From: Lumbricus rubellus | Lineage: Eukaryota > Annelida > Clitellata > Crassiclitellata > Lumbricidae | Assembly: GCA_945859605.1 (NCBI GenBank) | Contig: OX243815.1 | Location: forward strand, 37,298,665 to 37,362,664 | Reading direction: 5' to 3' | DNA length: 64,000 nucleotides | Notes under the pieces: model-generated | Told to the model about the DNA's origin: nothing | The model's input: the letters and a program-made list of their open reading frames with translations, nothing else | Database searches by the model: none | Position numbers and translations under genes: made by a program | In this document: in pieces, positions 50,502 to 60,953 of the stretch | Position numbering within the stretch: position 1 is the stretch's first letter | Layout: each line of letters begins with the position of its first letter

Positions 50502-53500
50502 TTTCAACAGTAGACATCCATCGTATGGTCCTCAGTGTTACATAATATTTCAACTGCAGTGTAAACATAAGCATATGTAGCAACCTAAGAACTGAACTAG
50601 TTGCAAGTTACAATGCTTAACAACAATAGCACAACAGGATCAGAACCACGGTCAAAGAGATGAAAAGCAAACAAATTATCCATCTGTCATTGTGTTTCAG
50701 CCATTGTAAAACAGCAACTGCTGAGTCTTTATACCAACAACACAGGAAACTCTTGAGTGTCAAACACAACCAGAGACATCTAACCTCAACCATCTGCATG
50801 GTTAACATTTTTCAAAGAGGCAATCCACATGAAATTGCGGGACATAAACAGAGAAACATTGATAACAATGAAGACGTAGGATACATGAAGATCATATGTA
50901 GTGTAATGGCAATTTAAACCATTATGATAAATCTCAGAACAATGGTCAAAACCAAGGAATCATCAAAACAAATTTGTCAATAATAGAAATGGACTATAGT
51001 AACAGGTAGTAACTTACGATATGCGTTCGTAGCACTGCGGTGATCTTAGACAGAGCCGTATCCCAGAGTTCATCGAGATAAGTCTGGTTGATTAGGCCAC
51101 TTGTTGTACTCAGGATGTGGTCCTCAACCACAAAATAACTGCAGTCAAACAAACAAAACAATATGATTTCTACTTGTCTTGCCATAACTACATAACAATT
51201 CATACTTAATTCATACTCTGAGTTTTCTATCTGCTTCAAACCAACCACACATGCGTAAACATCTCTACAATAGCATACAATCATAATTATGTCCATCTGC
51301 AAACACGTATCATTCGTAATGGTGTATTCAATGTTCAACACATGACGTCTGTATTAAATGATTTGCAGGTTTCAGCTTGATCAGCAAACTTCATGCAACG
51401 CTGGAAATTTTCTTCTTAAATACTTGTCCCAAGCTCCAGATCTCAATTTTCTGACTACATGCATGTAATACGTGCAATAAGTAAATCAATCCATCTTCCA
51501 TGATCCATATAATCATCACCTTCCATCCATCCATAATTACCTGTCCGTCCATTCGTTCATTATCTACCTAGCTCTCAAATACCCGGTAACCAATATATAT
51601 AAACTGGTCACTCACAATCCACAAAGACTAATAGAATAATCTCATTCCAAATTAATCAGGACTCATATACACAATTGATGGCGTGCTGTTCCAGAATCCA
51701 AATCAACGAAGCACGAGTGATCGCTGATTACTGCAAATATGCTCACCCAACAATATTATGGAAATAGGTTTTGTAGCCTTGAAGCGTCTCATGCTGAAAC
51801 AATGATAACACAGAGCAGAGTTATTCAAACAATCTGCTAATGCCATCTACCCAATGCAATTCAAACCAAGTGTAGGAGTTTAAACACTATACATATGTGC
51901 CTGAACTAAACTTTGAGTTCTGATTCTGTGGTTAAATTGAACTTGAATAGCATTGCTTGAACAGGAACGGATATGATGAGATCTAATTGAACAATGCATC
52001 AGTTTGCAAAGTAATAAGCAATGACTGATCAGTCAGAGACTTCAAGCAACAGATGATGGCTGCATTAAACCGATGCTCTTCAGTTGTACAGGGTTCCTAT
52101 AACAAGGATCACGTCTGAAGGAATTTCATTTAAGAAGCGCAAAAGAAGCTGTCACTTCAAGCCATGGATCAAGGATTGCAATAATGAATTCTATAAACTG
52201 CAAGACTGTAATAAGAAAGAAGGCAATAAACTGGAAGGATGTAAAAAAGAATGAGCTGTAAGAATGGACTTTGAAAGAAGACAATTGGACGAACCCGATC
52301 ACAATACACACACAAGATGTTACTACTCACTGGCTTTGGGTCCTTGCCGTGCGACTGCACCAAACGTTTGGCCTGGTCCTAAATGAATTTTTTTAGTAAT
52401 CAATTAATAACTACAATTAGCTTAACGAATACAAGCAGAACATGTAGTTTCAGAAATAATTTAACTCACCAGAAGCAAGTGCACAAAACTTGACTATACA
52501 AAAAATTAGATTACTACTTAAATAAATTAATTAAAAAACATTGAAGTAACACAGAGAACTAACAACAACAAATGAATAAGAATAGTTAGGTGAAAAGTGA
52601 GCAAAACTTAATAATTATACAAATTGCATCAACAAGAATCCAGTAACAGATCACTGATCTAAAGTTCAAAGAAATTTAGTAACATGAAAACAAAGTCATT
52701 GGAAAAGTCTGCATCTTATTGCAAAAAATTATACTCTAGAAAATATAATCAGATTACTTTTAAAAAGTTACTAGCACTTTTTTATCAAACTATTGCATCT
52801 CTCATAGCGGCAATTGCAATAAATGCTATATAATGAAACAATAAAATTCACACCCCCCCTCCACCAAATTAAATTGCCCACGCAGAGAGTACTACACATG
52901 CATGGCGATACATTTTATGTGCTCTTTTTTAGTCTTGCTTCCAATCTTCCAACAGACAAAATGCTTAGAACTGTCGATGAAATAAAACTGGAGAAGCACT
53001 TCAAGTTCACCACACAGGATCTCATACTGCAACTTAAAATGTAATGCATTGTCCAGTTGGACAGATTCTGCTAATCATTCGACTTTACATCTATAGAGAT
53101 ACATAGGACTTCTACGCAAGACTTTGATCTTTCTGAATCAGCTACTGTATGCTCAAAGCATGCCTGTATTGCTGCATTTACTATGCTTATGTTGCCAACA
53201 ATGAAGAAAAGCATATTTACATGAGGTAGCATAACATAATAACAAATCGAGATGCCAGGTAGGAGACAGACAAATCCCTTGGGTTGCAAAGGAGAGCATG
53301 GGATCACAAATCATAAAAGGGCAACTAGTTCAAGACATCAAAGCCTAGCAGCTCTAATAAAGGATTCAAGTTGATGCAAATGGTCATATGAATTAATCTA
53401 AAGTATATAATTATAAGAAAGATCCTGACTATAACAGAAAACAAAGATGTTAGAATTAATACCAACTTAACCATTTCATTAAATAAACCAAAATTTAAAA

Positions 53501-54137
53501 GAGAAGAGTCTTATATTCTAGCAAACACTCAAACACAGAAATATACCTGTAAAGTAACACAAGAAACAAATGCTTAACAGAGATATCATCAACTTGATCC
53601 GACAAAACAACAGATTAAAAACAGAGCAAGTGAAACTCAAGAGAATGAACTGATACGATAAAACATTTAGCCAAAGAAATCCCTTAAAAAGTTAACACAA
53701 CTATAATATCATGCAATAATCATGATATGCTAGAACACTCTATCACGGCCAGAGTTAGAATTAATTAACTCTAACCACATGTGAAAATTCAGTGAATAGG
53801 CTGCATGTTCAGTTATCTTGAGACAACACACTAATTAGCAACAATAGAGCTGCTGGACAGGACAATAGACTGTCACTTTCATGAATCATGATACAACTTG
53901 GTAACATTGTCAAAATGACTTAACAAAATGTTGCATTTTGGATGTAGGCTGAGTTATTCACACACAACCTGGCACATAGAGAGGCAACTGCATACCAGAT
54001 CGATTCTTAACTGAAGTGTTAGGGTTAGCGTGTGAAAGGTTCTTGCATAGTATAAGTCAAACAACAGTCTATAATGTAAACAATAACCGTTTAGTCTCTG
54101 GCCTCAACAGCAGCATGCAGTGTGCATCATGACACAA

Positions 54138-54172
<35 letters not shown>

Positions 54173-57100
54173 ATATACATACATACAAGACAGACTACAT
54201 AAACCGGACATGCCAAGAGGCAAACAAGAAATCTCACATGCAACAAAAAAATTACAGAAAAAAATCCTAAACAATTACAGGTTTCAGACAAATGCATACC
54301 ATTACAAGAGGAGGCTGGAGGGCTAGCCGGGCCTGTTTTCGTCTCTGTTTGCGATAGTAAGATTCAAATGTTTCTTTTGTTCCCTTAAAAAAGAAAGGAA
54401 CATGTATAGATTGTAAAGCAGCCTTAACTTCACAACTTCATTAGAACCGTCATCTTAATTAAAATTCAGGATATAAAATTACTACATCAGGTAATTGGTA
54501 AGTCATCCAAATACTAAACATAGTGCCTTATCAACCCTTAACAAAAGCGCAATGTACAATAGCCTAAGTGATGTCAGAATTCATTAGCAACAAAACAATT
54601 CACTGGTAAACACAGTCACCGCTGGTATGCTACAACACAAATGCCCAACCAATGCATTTGCAGCTGGAGTTGACAGAGCTCTCCGTTCAAATCTCTTGAC
54701 TACTTCTGTGACTCAAAAGCTCTGGCCAATGACTTGTTAAATAGATTGGGTTGCATTTACATATTAATACTGGCAGCATTGTAGTCCATTTTCATGCTAT
54801 TATTTAACATCAGAGTCACATACTGTAAAAATACTGGAAATCAACGCAACCCTAATACTGTTGCGTACGCATGAGGCAGTTGAGGCACAACAAGGACACC
54901 ATTATGACATTGTCCACTGGAAAATTTCCATTTTTCCACCACATAGGCTACACTGACAAACAAATTACAGCAAGACTACTAAGTAAGCTATCACCAGTGC
55001 TCAAAACTGTGTCTGGGTTAGAATCCTGCTAAGCCACGTGCAAGCGACAAATGTGAGAATGGTGTGTGCACGTGTGTGAGCACATGAGTGTGTGTGTAAG
55101 TATGATACCATGTATGTATCATATATGTGTGTAAGCATGTGCATTAATAGAGAAAGACGGAAATAACGAGAGCAACATAAATTGAGACTTACCAAGACTG
55201 AGTAGATGTGAAGGCAGCGATAGACAGGTGAGAAGTCAATCAGATCCTGTGCACTGACACCCTGCAGCAAAACAAAGACCAACTTAGACAATGAAACAGA
55301 CCCACAATATTTTTCAGTATTCTAACACAGCAGTCCAGAATGGGTGTCAGGACCAGATTCTGTGCACAGTGGCATGTCTTATTGGTCATATCCCCAAATT
55401 TGGCCAAGTCACAGAGTATATAAACTATATATGACATATGCTTCAAGAGAAAAGAAAGCAGTTTTAACAAACAAGTTCTGACATATAAAAAGAAGAAGCA
55501 GCACTTTGAAGCTGATGAATGGAAAATCAAGGTCTCCAAATGCAATGTAAGTGGAAATGGTATGCAGCAAGAGTTCAGAGTGAATACGAACCTCTTCCGT
55601 ATCCGTATCATCTTCCGTTCCACTCGTAGATGCCTTGTTGCTATGGGGACCATTCGGACGCTCCACTTCCCCTGTAAATGGATTCGGAGGCAGAGGAGCC
55701 AGCCTTTTCTTGGCTTTTGAAGCGGCCAGCAGTGGAGTCATGTTGTTCTCTTGGGCAGTCTAGCATGAACAAGAAAAATATATCACATCACACCGGCCAA
55801 TCAATCAAAAGCATGCAAAACTCATAGGTTGTTAGATCTTAGAACTTCAGACCAACAATAATCAATAAAGACACTTAATCAATAGCAACAGTCCAGCAAT
55901 AATCAATAAAGACACAATCAATAGCAAAAGTCCAGTAATGTGCAGATGATCAGAGAAAAGTCATTTAATCCTGTGGCGGCTACTTAATTACTGCTACAAA
56001 TGACACAATCTACAAATTGCATCAAATTGTCCAAAATAGGTCGATATTTCTTCGTTTACATTGAGGGATATAGATACAAAATTAGAGGCAAGTAAACACT
56101 ACTATAGACCTTTCTACACGTCATTTTCCAGTATACTAATCACAAATATTTGTGAGGTGAGTACACTCTGTATACCTGCATACATCGGGTTATACCCTCA
56201 ACTACAGCCCTGGTTTACATCCTGCTTTAATGTTCACTTCATTTTAAATTAAAATAAGAATTCCATTTCAGATTTTTAAACTACTGTTTGAATATTTAGT
56301 AGCTTTTCTACCTCTCTCCAGCAAACTATACATGTACATGTACGTGGCTTTGCATTCATTTGCATTTACTGAACAGCAAACACCTCCTTCATGGTCTTTG
56401 GTTCACGTCTGAACAGTTCTTAGATGCTGATGTAACGCTATGTCATGAATATGTTAAGAAGAAGGAGAATGCTCACCTGCTTCATAGCCACCTCTCCAAT
56501 TCGACCTGAGTGCTTCCGGATGCTTTCAAGGAAGTCTTTAAGATCAGACATTGACGCCTCTTTTATGCTGTCTCTCAGTTTCGGTATTGTTTCACACATG
56601 ACTTGTGAGAAGCGATACTTGCTCACCCGTGGCAGATAAGTGTGCTCCAACTGCTCAAGTGTCTTTAAGGCAGGATAGTATCTTCAAATACAACAGCAAA
56701 GAAAGAAAGTCAGAAATCTCATCTATAGGTTTTCCAAGTCAGTCATAAAAAGTACATTTTGTGATCTTGACCAAATGGCAAAATGTTCAGTTTTTCGTAG
56801 AAGTCACATCAAAATTACAATGAAATCATACAATCAAAACAGATAATATTACAAATTCTAAAAATTAAAAAGTACTACAAATCTCCTACTAACATCTCTT
56901 GCCCTTGATAACATTTTATGAAGTTAGACTGAAATGTGAATGCCAGGTTGTTGTGCATCTTTTAAAGCAGCAATTTTGATGATAAATGATTTATCGAAAC
57001 CTAAAGTTGCAGCCAGTGGTAAATAAGTAAGCTGCTAGGTAAAAATGGATTCATGAAATAAAAGCAAAAGTTGTAAGACAGATAACTGAAATTTATTAAC

Positions 57101-60100
57101 AGACCTTTTAGCTGCCATCTGTTCTCTGAGTTTCCCATAGACTTCCAATACTGAAAAATTTACAGAAACAGAAATTACAGTAAGAACCCTTTTTCAAGTA
57201 CATATTGCAAAGCTTTATAAGGAAAAAAGTGTTAATAACATTCAATAGCCAACAAAATGTCAAGTAGTACTTAGTAAAAGCTACAATTTGAAGGACTTTG
57301 AAAGCCTCTCAAAGTACACTAAACTATACTGGGTAATCGGTGCACAAATATGCATGCGTCTTAATACTTACAAGTATTAAGACACATGCATATATGCGCA
57401 GTTGCGCACTGATTACCCAGTATAGTTTCATGTACTATAAAGCCTATTTTCCTACTTCTCAATGCATATACGTTAGTAGCATGCTCATTACACACCCTAT
57501 CTGGTTAGAATGCCAAACAGCACATGCCAAATTACTCAAAAGACTGCACATAATTCCATTATTCTGAAAACTCAAAACAAAACAATGATGGGGTATTTGT
57601 AATGAGACACCATTTTGACCTGGAAGGCAGAGTGAAAGTGTTTCTATTGCAGCCTCAATGTTTTTCTGTATCTTCCTGTGCTTCACGAGCTCCTCTCCCT
57701 TTGTGAGGACGGCTTGACCTGACTTCCTCAGATCTTTATTCGTCGTCTGGATTTCATTCTGTAGCAAAATATGAAGACAGTGCAGAACTTAAAAGTGGAA
57801 CAAGAAGTTATTACAGTAGTTGTCTGTGTGCCCCAGACTGTTAGTCTGTACCCTTAAGCTTAAAGGATGGCTAGGGCATGCGATAAGTACATGTAAAACC
57901 AATAACAAATACATCTGACAATTTCTGACATGTTTCAAGTACACCAAGAGAGTAGCTGCTAGCCAACAGATCAATCTTTCAACTATGCCGAATGGGTTAA
58001 AATGAACCTGATATGCTGTGTTTAAGTTTAAGTTCCACTGTTTTTCACTAAAAGTTGTTTCTATTTTTATTCCATTCAACATGTTGATGGACCATCGCCA
58101 TTCATCAAGGATTCACCAAGTGGAACAAATATGAAGTGAAATCTACATTTAAGATTTCCAACTCTAACATCCTTGGTTGTCACCTAACCTTCAGTTTCTC
58201 TACATCACTCCTAACTTGCAGCAGGCTGTGAACGGACTCAATGAAACCTTGGTAGTGATGGTTACACATCGCTTCGATCTCCTTGTCGTGCGCTTTGATC
58301 CGCGCATCCAAACGGTCAAGAAATTTCTCTGGCTCGGGACCATCATAGATCGACCTAAGATTGAAAACCAGAACAAACTTCAATCTTTATTGATTGACCA
58401 GAATCCAGGGTGGATAAAAATCATGATTTTTTTAATAAAAATCAAAAAATCGGATTTTTTTGATTTAAATCGGATTTTTTTGATTTAAATTGGATTTATT
58501 TGATTTATATCGGATTTCTTTCTAATAGTTCGTATTTTGTATGTAGTGCCTTTTTGGGTATCAAGTCACATGCTTCATTAGGTAACAGTTATTACCTTTA
58601 ATTCTACAGCTATACAATACAGGGTGGATAAAAATCATGATTTTTTAACTAAAAATAAAAAATCCGATTTTTATAATTTAAATTCGATTTCTTTCTACTA
58701 GTTCTAAGTTTGGATTTACTGCCTCCATGTGGGTATCAAGCCACCATGCATTATTGTAACTGATATTTGGTATTCGGTAACAATTATTACCTTCTTTAGT
58801 TTTGCAATTATACAATACAAATTAACACCTTTGAAGTGGTATATACAGGGTGGGCCAAAAAAAGTAATCTCTACGGCTTTTTGTCAATATCTTGGCCAAA
58901 AATAGGATTTTTCAAATCCAGTTTTACGAGCTTGGAGGTAATTCATATCTACGTACAATAGCCAAATTTCTTTGCCATATGTGAAACCGAACAAAAGTTA
59001 TATCACTTCATGCTAGGCATGCTGATTGCACTAACTGGCAGCTGCACTGCTGCAGCTAAGTGAAAGGAAACAAACCTGCAAGTTGTGTGGCACAAATACA
59101 TTGATTGAAATTTTTTTTCACTATTCGATTTAAATCGTGATTTTTATTACCGATTTAAATCGTGATTTAAATCAATGATTTAAATCAACCGATTTAAATC
59201 ATCTCCACCCTGCCAGAATCGATAAATATCTCTAAATCTTGCACACCATAATTACATAAATCTGCCATTTAAACATTTAACAAGCTAAATTTACAAAGTT
59301 TTTACTTTTCAACATGCTGATGGAAGCAGTTTATATATTATATTTATTTGTTTAAATTAATTGACATGCAAATTGCTATTCGATTTTGTTGGAAAATGTG
59401 AGTAAAATAAAACAGGGATGGACATCATTTTCATAGTTCGTCCCTGGCATATTTGACAGAGCACATTGCACACAGGTCTTTTAGAACCTGTAAATAATTA
59501 GTGTCATCTTTATCAGGGAGTTTTAAATAGTGCGGCCTGGGGCAGGTTATAAGGGCACTGATGTAAGAGGGAACAAACTTCACAGGACACATGAATCATT
59601 GTCTACGACTGCTTTCAGCCGTCCGTCCCTCAACCAATGCCTCAAAACACTACTCACCAGGCGACAAGTTCAGACGTTGCATATCGGTAAAGATGCATTC
59701 GTGTTTACTTTGGTCATTAGTAGATGCAAGGCCCCACCAGGCAGGAGCAGCGCAAAGAATGAATTCGCGGTATAGAAGGCCATGGAATCTAAGGAGCCCA
59801 AGGGCATATAGAGAGATGGGTTAAACCGTAGTTTACGTTGATTAATTATTTTCATTATCGATATCCCGTAGTTTACGTTGATTAATTAATAAACGCCTAA
59901 AATCACGAATATAACGCGCCATAAAACGTGCTATTACAATTTCTGAACATTCGCAACCGGAAGTAGCAATATAAACCGAAAACGCGAAAAGATGGAAGCT
60001 GGATTGACGAAAAAACCGTACTTTTTTTATCCGACAACCAATTTCTTACATTCGATGACAAATATTTAGTGACGAAATAGAAGCGGGATTTTACGCATGA

Positions 60101-60876
60101 GGGTCGGTTAGGGCTCAGGTTAGGCGTCGTGAGGGTCGGTTAGGGTTAGTTTTAGGGTTAGTGTAGTCATTCTGCTGAAAATGAAGCTGGATTGATGAAA
60201 AACGCTTGAGAAGTAGGACCTGGATAAAGGCATTTTATACCTGAAATGGAAGCTGGATAAAGGCATATTTATAGTTGAAATGGAAGCTGGATTGAACCTG
60301 GCGATCCAGAAATTACTTGTATATCAATAGCAATAGCCAAATAATTTATCAACGTGGGGTAAAGTGAAAATAATTAATCAACGTAAACTACGGTTTAACC
60401 GAGAGATGGGCGATCATGTACTATCAGGGGACGAAAATTACACAGTGTCTTTTGCAGTGCCGTCAGCGTTGTCATTGCACGTCTTTTTCGTCAGTGTTGG
60501 TTAGGTTCAGGTTAGGCATCGTGAGGGTCGGTTAGGGTTAGTTGAGAGGTGGTGCATGTGCCAAGGATCCGATCAATGGAATCGAGGAGTTTGAATAACC
60601 GCACGAAGAAATTCTATACGACACCTCTGCCCTGTCACGACCGGCGCTATATAAACAGGCGGTGGGCTAACCCGATAAAAGTGTCGCGTAATAGCAATCT
60701 TGCCTCAGTGCTGTTCCAAGATGTCCGTCTGTGGACTCTATTTCACTGACGAGCAGCTCGTGTTGTTGAGCGACTGGGTCTTGTGGAGAACCATCAACAT
60801 CCGTCACGTTAGAAGAAGGCTGTAGCTTTTCCGTCGCCTCCGCCTTCTCCATTATCGAAGACCGACGGTCTGCCAT
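32594..60876 (-). CDS. EXOC6: Exocyst complex component 6 (Sec15), complete 24-exon gene
   Basis: Exons in transcript order: 60876-60704, 58354-58189, 57758-57620, 57150-57105, 56681-56477, 55759-55592, 55261-55193, 54383-54300, 52378-52331, 51793-51747, 51138-51018, 50428-50357, 49900-49851, 46048-45895, 45167-45058, 41366-41255, 37684-37605, 36836-36782, 35728-35656, 35460-35354, 34626-34485, 33965-33892, 33346-33234, 32735-32594. The sum is 2550 nt, 849 residues; every phase agrees. Intron 1 is GC-AG, the others GT-AG. Recognisable blocks: [96 protein letters not shown] and [16 protein letters not shown]. Sec15 is the exocyst subunit that binds Rab11/Sec4-type GTPases and tethers secretory vesicles. 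Compared with human EXOC6 (804 residues) the N-terminus is longer, and exon 6 encodes a divergent acidic linker with an NPF motif. It may be the single ancestor-like copy of vertebrate EXOC6 and EXOC6B. Confidence 0.97.
33552..33605 (-). repeat. 3' fragment of the tRNA-derived SINE
   Basis: On the minus strand, a GGGATCATTCCTGAGTATC block followed by CTTGAAGGGGCACTATAAAC matches the 3' end of the SINE at 36472-36694. It lies in EXOC6 intron 22. Confidence 0.55.
34665..34935 (-). mobile_element. CR1-like LINE 3' end in EXOC6 intron 20
   Basis: The minus frame has [19 protein letters not shown] then [15 protein letters not shown], resembling the C-terminal WNSLP...FKRHLKTFLF block of CR1/L2-like ORFs. 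The 3' end, CTTGAAGGGGCGATATATC, closely matches the 3' end of the SINE at 36472-36694. Truncated and decayed. Confidence 0.55.
35445..35515 (-). repeat. Duplicated splice acceptor of EXOC6 exon 20
   Basis: A 27-bp block beginning GCCAATCATAGGAAGCTGTC (plus strand) occurs at 35445-35471 and again at 35489-35515. On the minus strand it contains the last intron bases, the AG and the first 16 nt of exon 20. The inner copy at 35461 is the one that keeps the frame and the exon length. Confidence 0.85.
36472..36694 (-). mobile_element. tRNA-derived SINE in EXOC6 intron 18
   Basis: On the minus strand the head reads GGGGCGCGGTGGTCTAGTGG (A box) and GGTTCGAATCC (B box, 36642-36632), a tRNA-like RNA polymerase III promoter. 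The body ends CTTGAAGGGGCGCTATAAC followed by an ACATACAAAC-type tail. ATCAGT flanks both sides (36700-36695 and 36471-36466 on the minus strand). It is a retroposed element, not a functional tRNA: there is no complete cloverleaf. Confidence 0.85.
36889..37594. repeat. Tandem duplication filling EXOC6 intron 17
   Basis: Copy 1 (about 36889-37256) and copy 2 (about 37260-37594) share GAAATCTGGGCAGAAC, then GTTTGAGAAGCCA, CAACCAAAACCATCGTCTT, TTTACTTGCCTCACCTTTTT and GAATAAGTGGAAGAAGAAAG, with some substitutions and indels. The copies nearly fill the intron between exons 17 (37605) and 18 (36836). Neither contains a duplicate exon. Confidence 0.85.
37991..38495 (-). mobile_element. 5'-truncated LINE, C-terminal reverse-transcriptase region
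   Basis: The minus frame runs from [19 protein letters not shown] through [35 protein letters not shown] and [16 protein letters not shown] to TAA at 37993-37991. This is the terminal part of endonuclease/reverse-transcriptase type non-LTR elements. It lies in EXOC6 intron 16 in the gene's own orientation. The catalytic blocks are gone, so the copy is dead. Confidence 0.85.
40381..40536. repeat. 58-bp minisatellite, nearly three units
   Basis: Units beginning ATTAACGACTACAAAGTCA start at 40381, 40439 and 40497, almost identical, in EXOC6 intron 16. Confidence 0.9.
42422..42483. repeat. Very short TTAA-flanked inverted repeat
   Basis: TTAA, then CTCTTTAACAATG at the left, and CATCGTTAAAGGG then TTAA at the right (two mismatches). 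It resembles the ends of the piggyBac-like elements in this window but is only 62 bp. It lies in EXOC6 intron 15. Confidence 0.4.
46769..47124. repeat. (TATG)n microsatellite, left block
   Basis: About 355 bp of GTAT/TATG tetranucleotides with CATA and TATA interruptions, inside the piggyBac-like element and ending at the left boundary of the innermost transposon. Frames of Met-Tyr-Val-Cys type here are repeat artefacts. Confidence 0.95.
47125..48091 (-). mobile_element. mariner-like element, innermost level, with transposase tail remnant
   Basis: CACTGTGTCCGGAAAAAAAG at the left is the inverse of CTTTTTTTCCGGACACAGTG at the right, and the match continues through GGGACCCATTTT. TA flanks both ends. 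A minus-strand frame at about 47400-47560 reads [19 protein letters not shown] and, after a stop, [18 protein letters not shown], similar to the C-terminus of mariner-like transposases. It is interrupted and incomplete. Confidence 0.8.
48092..48555. repeat. (TATG)n microsatellite, right block
   Basis: Continues the same array after the innermost insertion, with TATATG, TGATTGCATG and two ACCCGGGT/ACCGGGT interruptions (near 48302 and 48474) that suggest higher-order duplication. Confidence 0.95.
49165..49449 (+). mobile_element. Full-length tRNA-derived SINE with ATC tail
   Basis: A-box-like TAGCTACACCGG at 49172-49183 and B box GGTTCAAGCC at 49225-49234 mark a tRNA-like head. The body ends with hairpin CTGCC-TACG-GGCAG (49413-49426), AGAACC and a short ATC tail. 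The 12-bp CATACATTCATA is duplicated at 49153-49164 and 49450-49461. The 3' end matches that of the LINE at 30690-31800. It lies in EXOC6 intron 13. Confidence 0.85.
50465..50498. repeat. (CA)n microsatellite
   Basis: About seventeen CA units in EXOC6 intron 11, just upstream of exon 12 in gene orientation. Confidence 0.9.
54134..54182. repeat. (CA)n(TA)n microsatellite
   Basis: CA repeats passing into TA and TACA repeats, in EXOC6 intron 8. Confidence 0.85.
57321..57428. mobile_element. Near-perfect palindromic MITE in EXOC6 intron 3
   Basis: AAACTATACTGGGTAATC at the left is the exact inverse of GATTACCCAGTATAGTTT at the right, and the centre (GTCTTAATACTTACAAGTATTAAGAC in two halves) is also self-complementary. 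Arms are about 50 bp with a small asymmetry. CTGGGTAATC ends next to TA on both sides, as in mariner-derived MITEs. Confidence 0.75.
58406..59212. mobile_element. hAT-type element with internally duplicated end
   Basis: The left end CAGGGTGGATAAAAATCATG matches CACCCTG at the right, where the arm is built of GATTTAAATC words. The 8-bp CCAGAATC is duplicated at 58398-58405 and 59213-59220. The left about 215 bp is repeated in tandem from about 58620. A different terminal-like sequence, CAGGGTGGGCCAAAAAAAGT after TA, begins at 58850. It lies in EXOC6 intron 1 next to exon 2. Confidence 0.8.
59819..60400. mobile_element. Non-autonomous TIR element with 8-bp duplication and TTAGGG-like words
   Basis: GGTTAAACCGTAGTTTACG at the left is the inverse of CGTAAACTACGGTTTAACC at the right, and the identity extends to about 36 bp. 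The 8-bp GAGAGATG lies at 59811-59818 and 60401-60408. The interior has a second copy of part of the end near 59868 and several TTAGGGTTAG words (60105-60165). No coding frame; superfamily not assigned. Confidence 0.8.
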
Positions 60877-60885
60877 GTTTTTGAC

Positions 60886-60894
60886 GCATGCGCA
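60886..60894 (-). promoter_or_regulatory. NRF-1-like site at the EXOC6 start
   Basis: GCATGCGCA on the plus strand, read TGCGCATGC on the minus strand, is the core of the NRF-1 palindrome. It is about 10 bp before the EXOC6 ATG. It also contains an upstream ATG, out of frame with the coding start, that the leader would include if transcription begins upstream. Confidence 0.45.
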
Positions 60895-60918
60895 CTGCCA
60901 AGGAGGCTAGGCCGCCTT

Positions 60919-60953
60919 CTAAAAATAGATGTCGCCGTATTTTCTAAAAATAG
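60919..60953. promoter_or_regulatory. Tandem MEF2-type boxes upstream of EXOC6
   Basis: CTAAAAATAG occurs at 60919-60928 and again at 60944-60953, each within a repeated TTCTAAAAATAGATGTCGC unit. The 10-mer fits the MEF2 consensus YTA(A/T)4TAR. It lies 43-77 bp upstream of the EXOC6 start codon. Function is not shown by sequence alone. Confidence 0.4.

Noticed and set aside
60104..60165. Internal telomeric repeat
   Set aside because: Only a few imperfect TTAGGG words, inside a transposon with its own target duplication.
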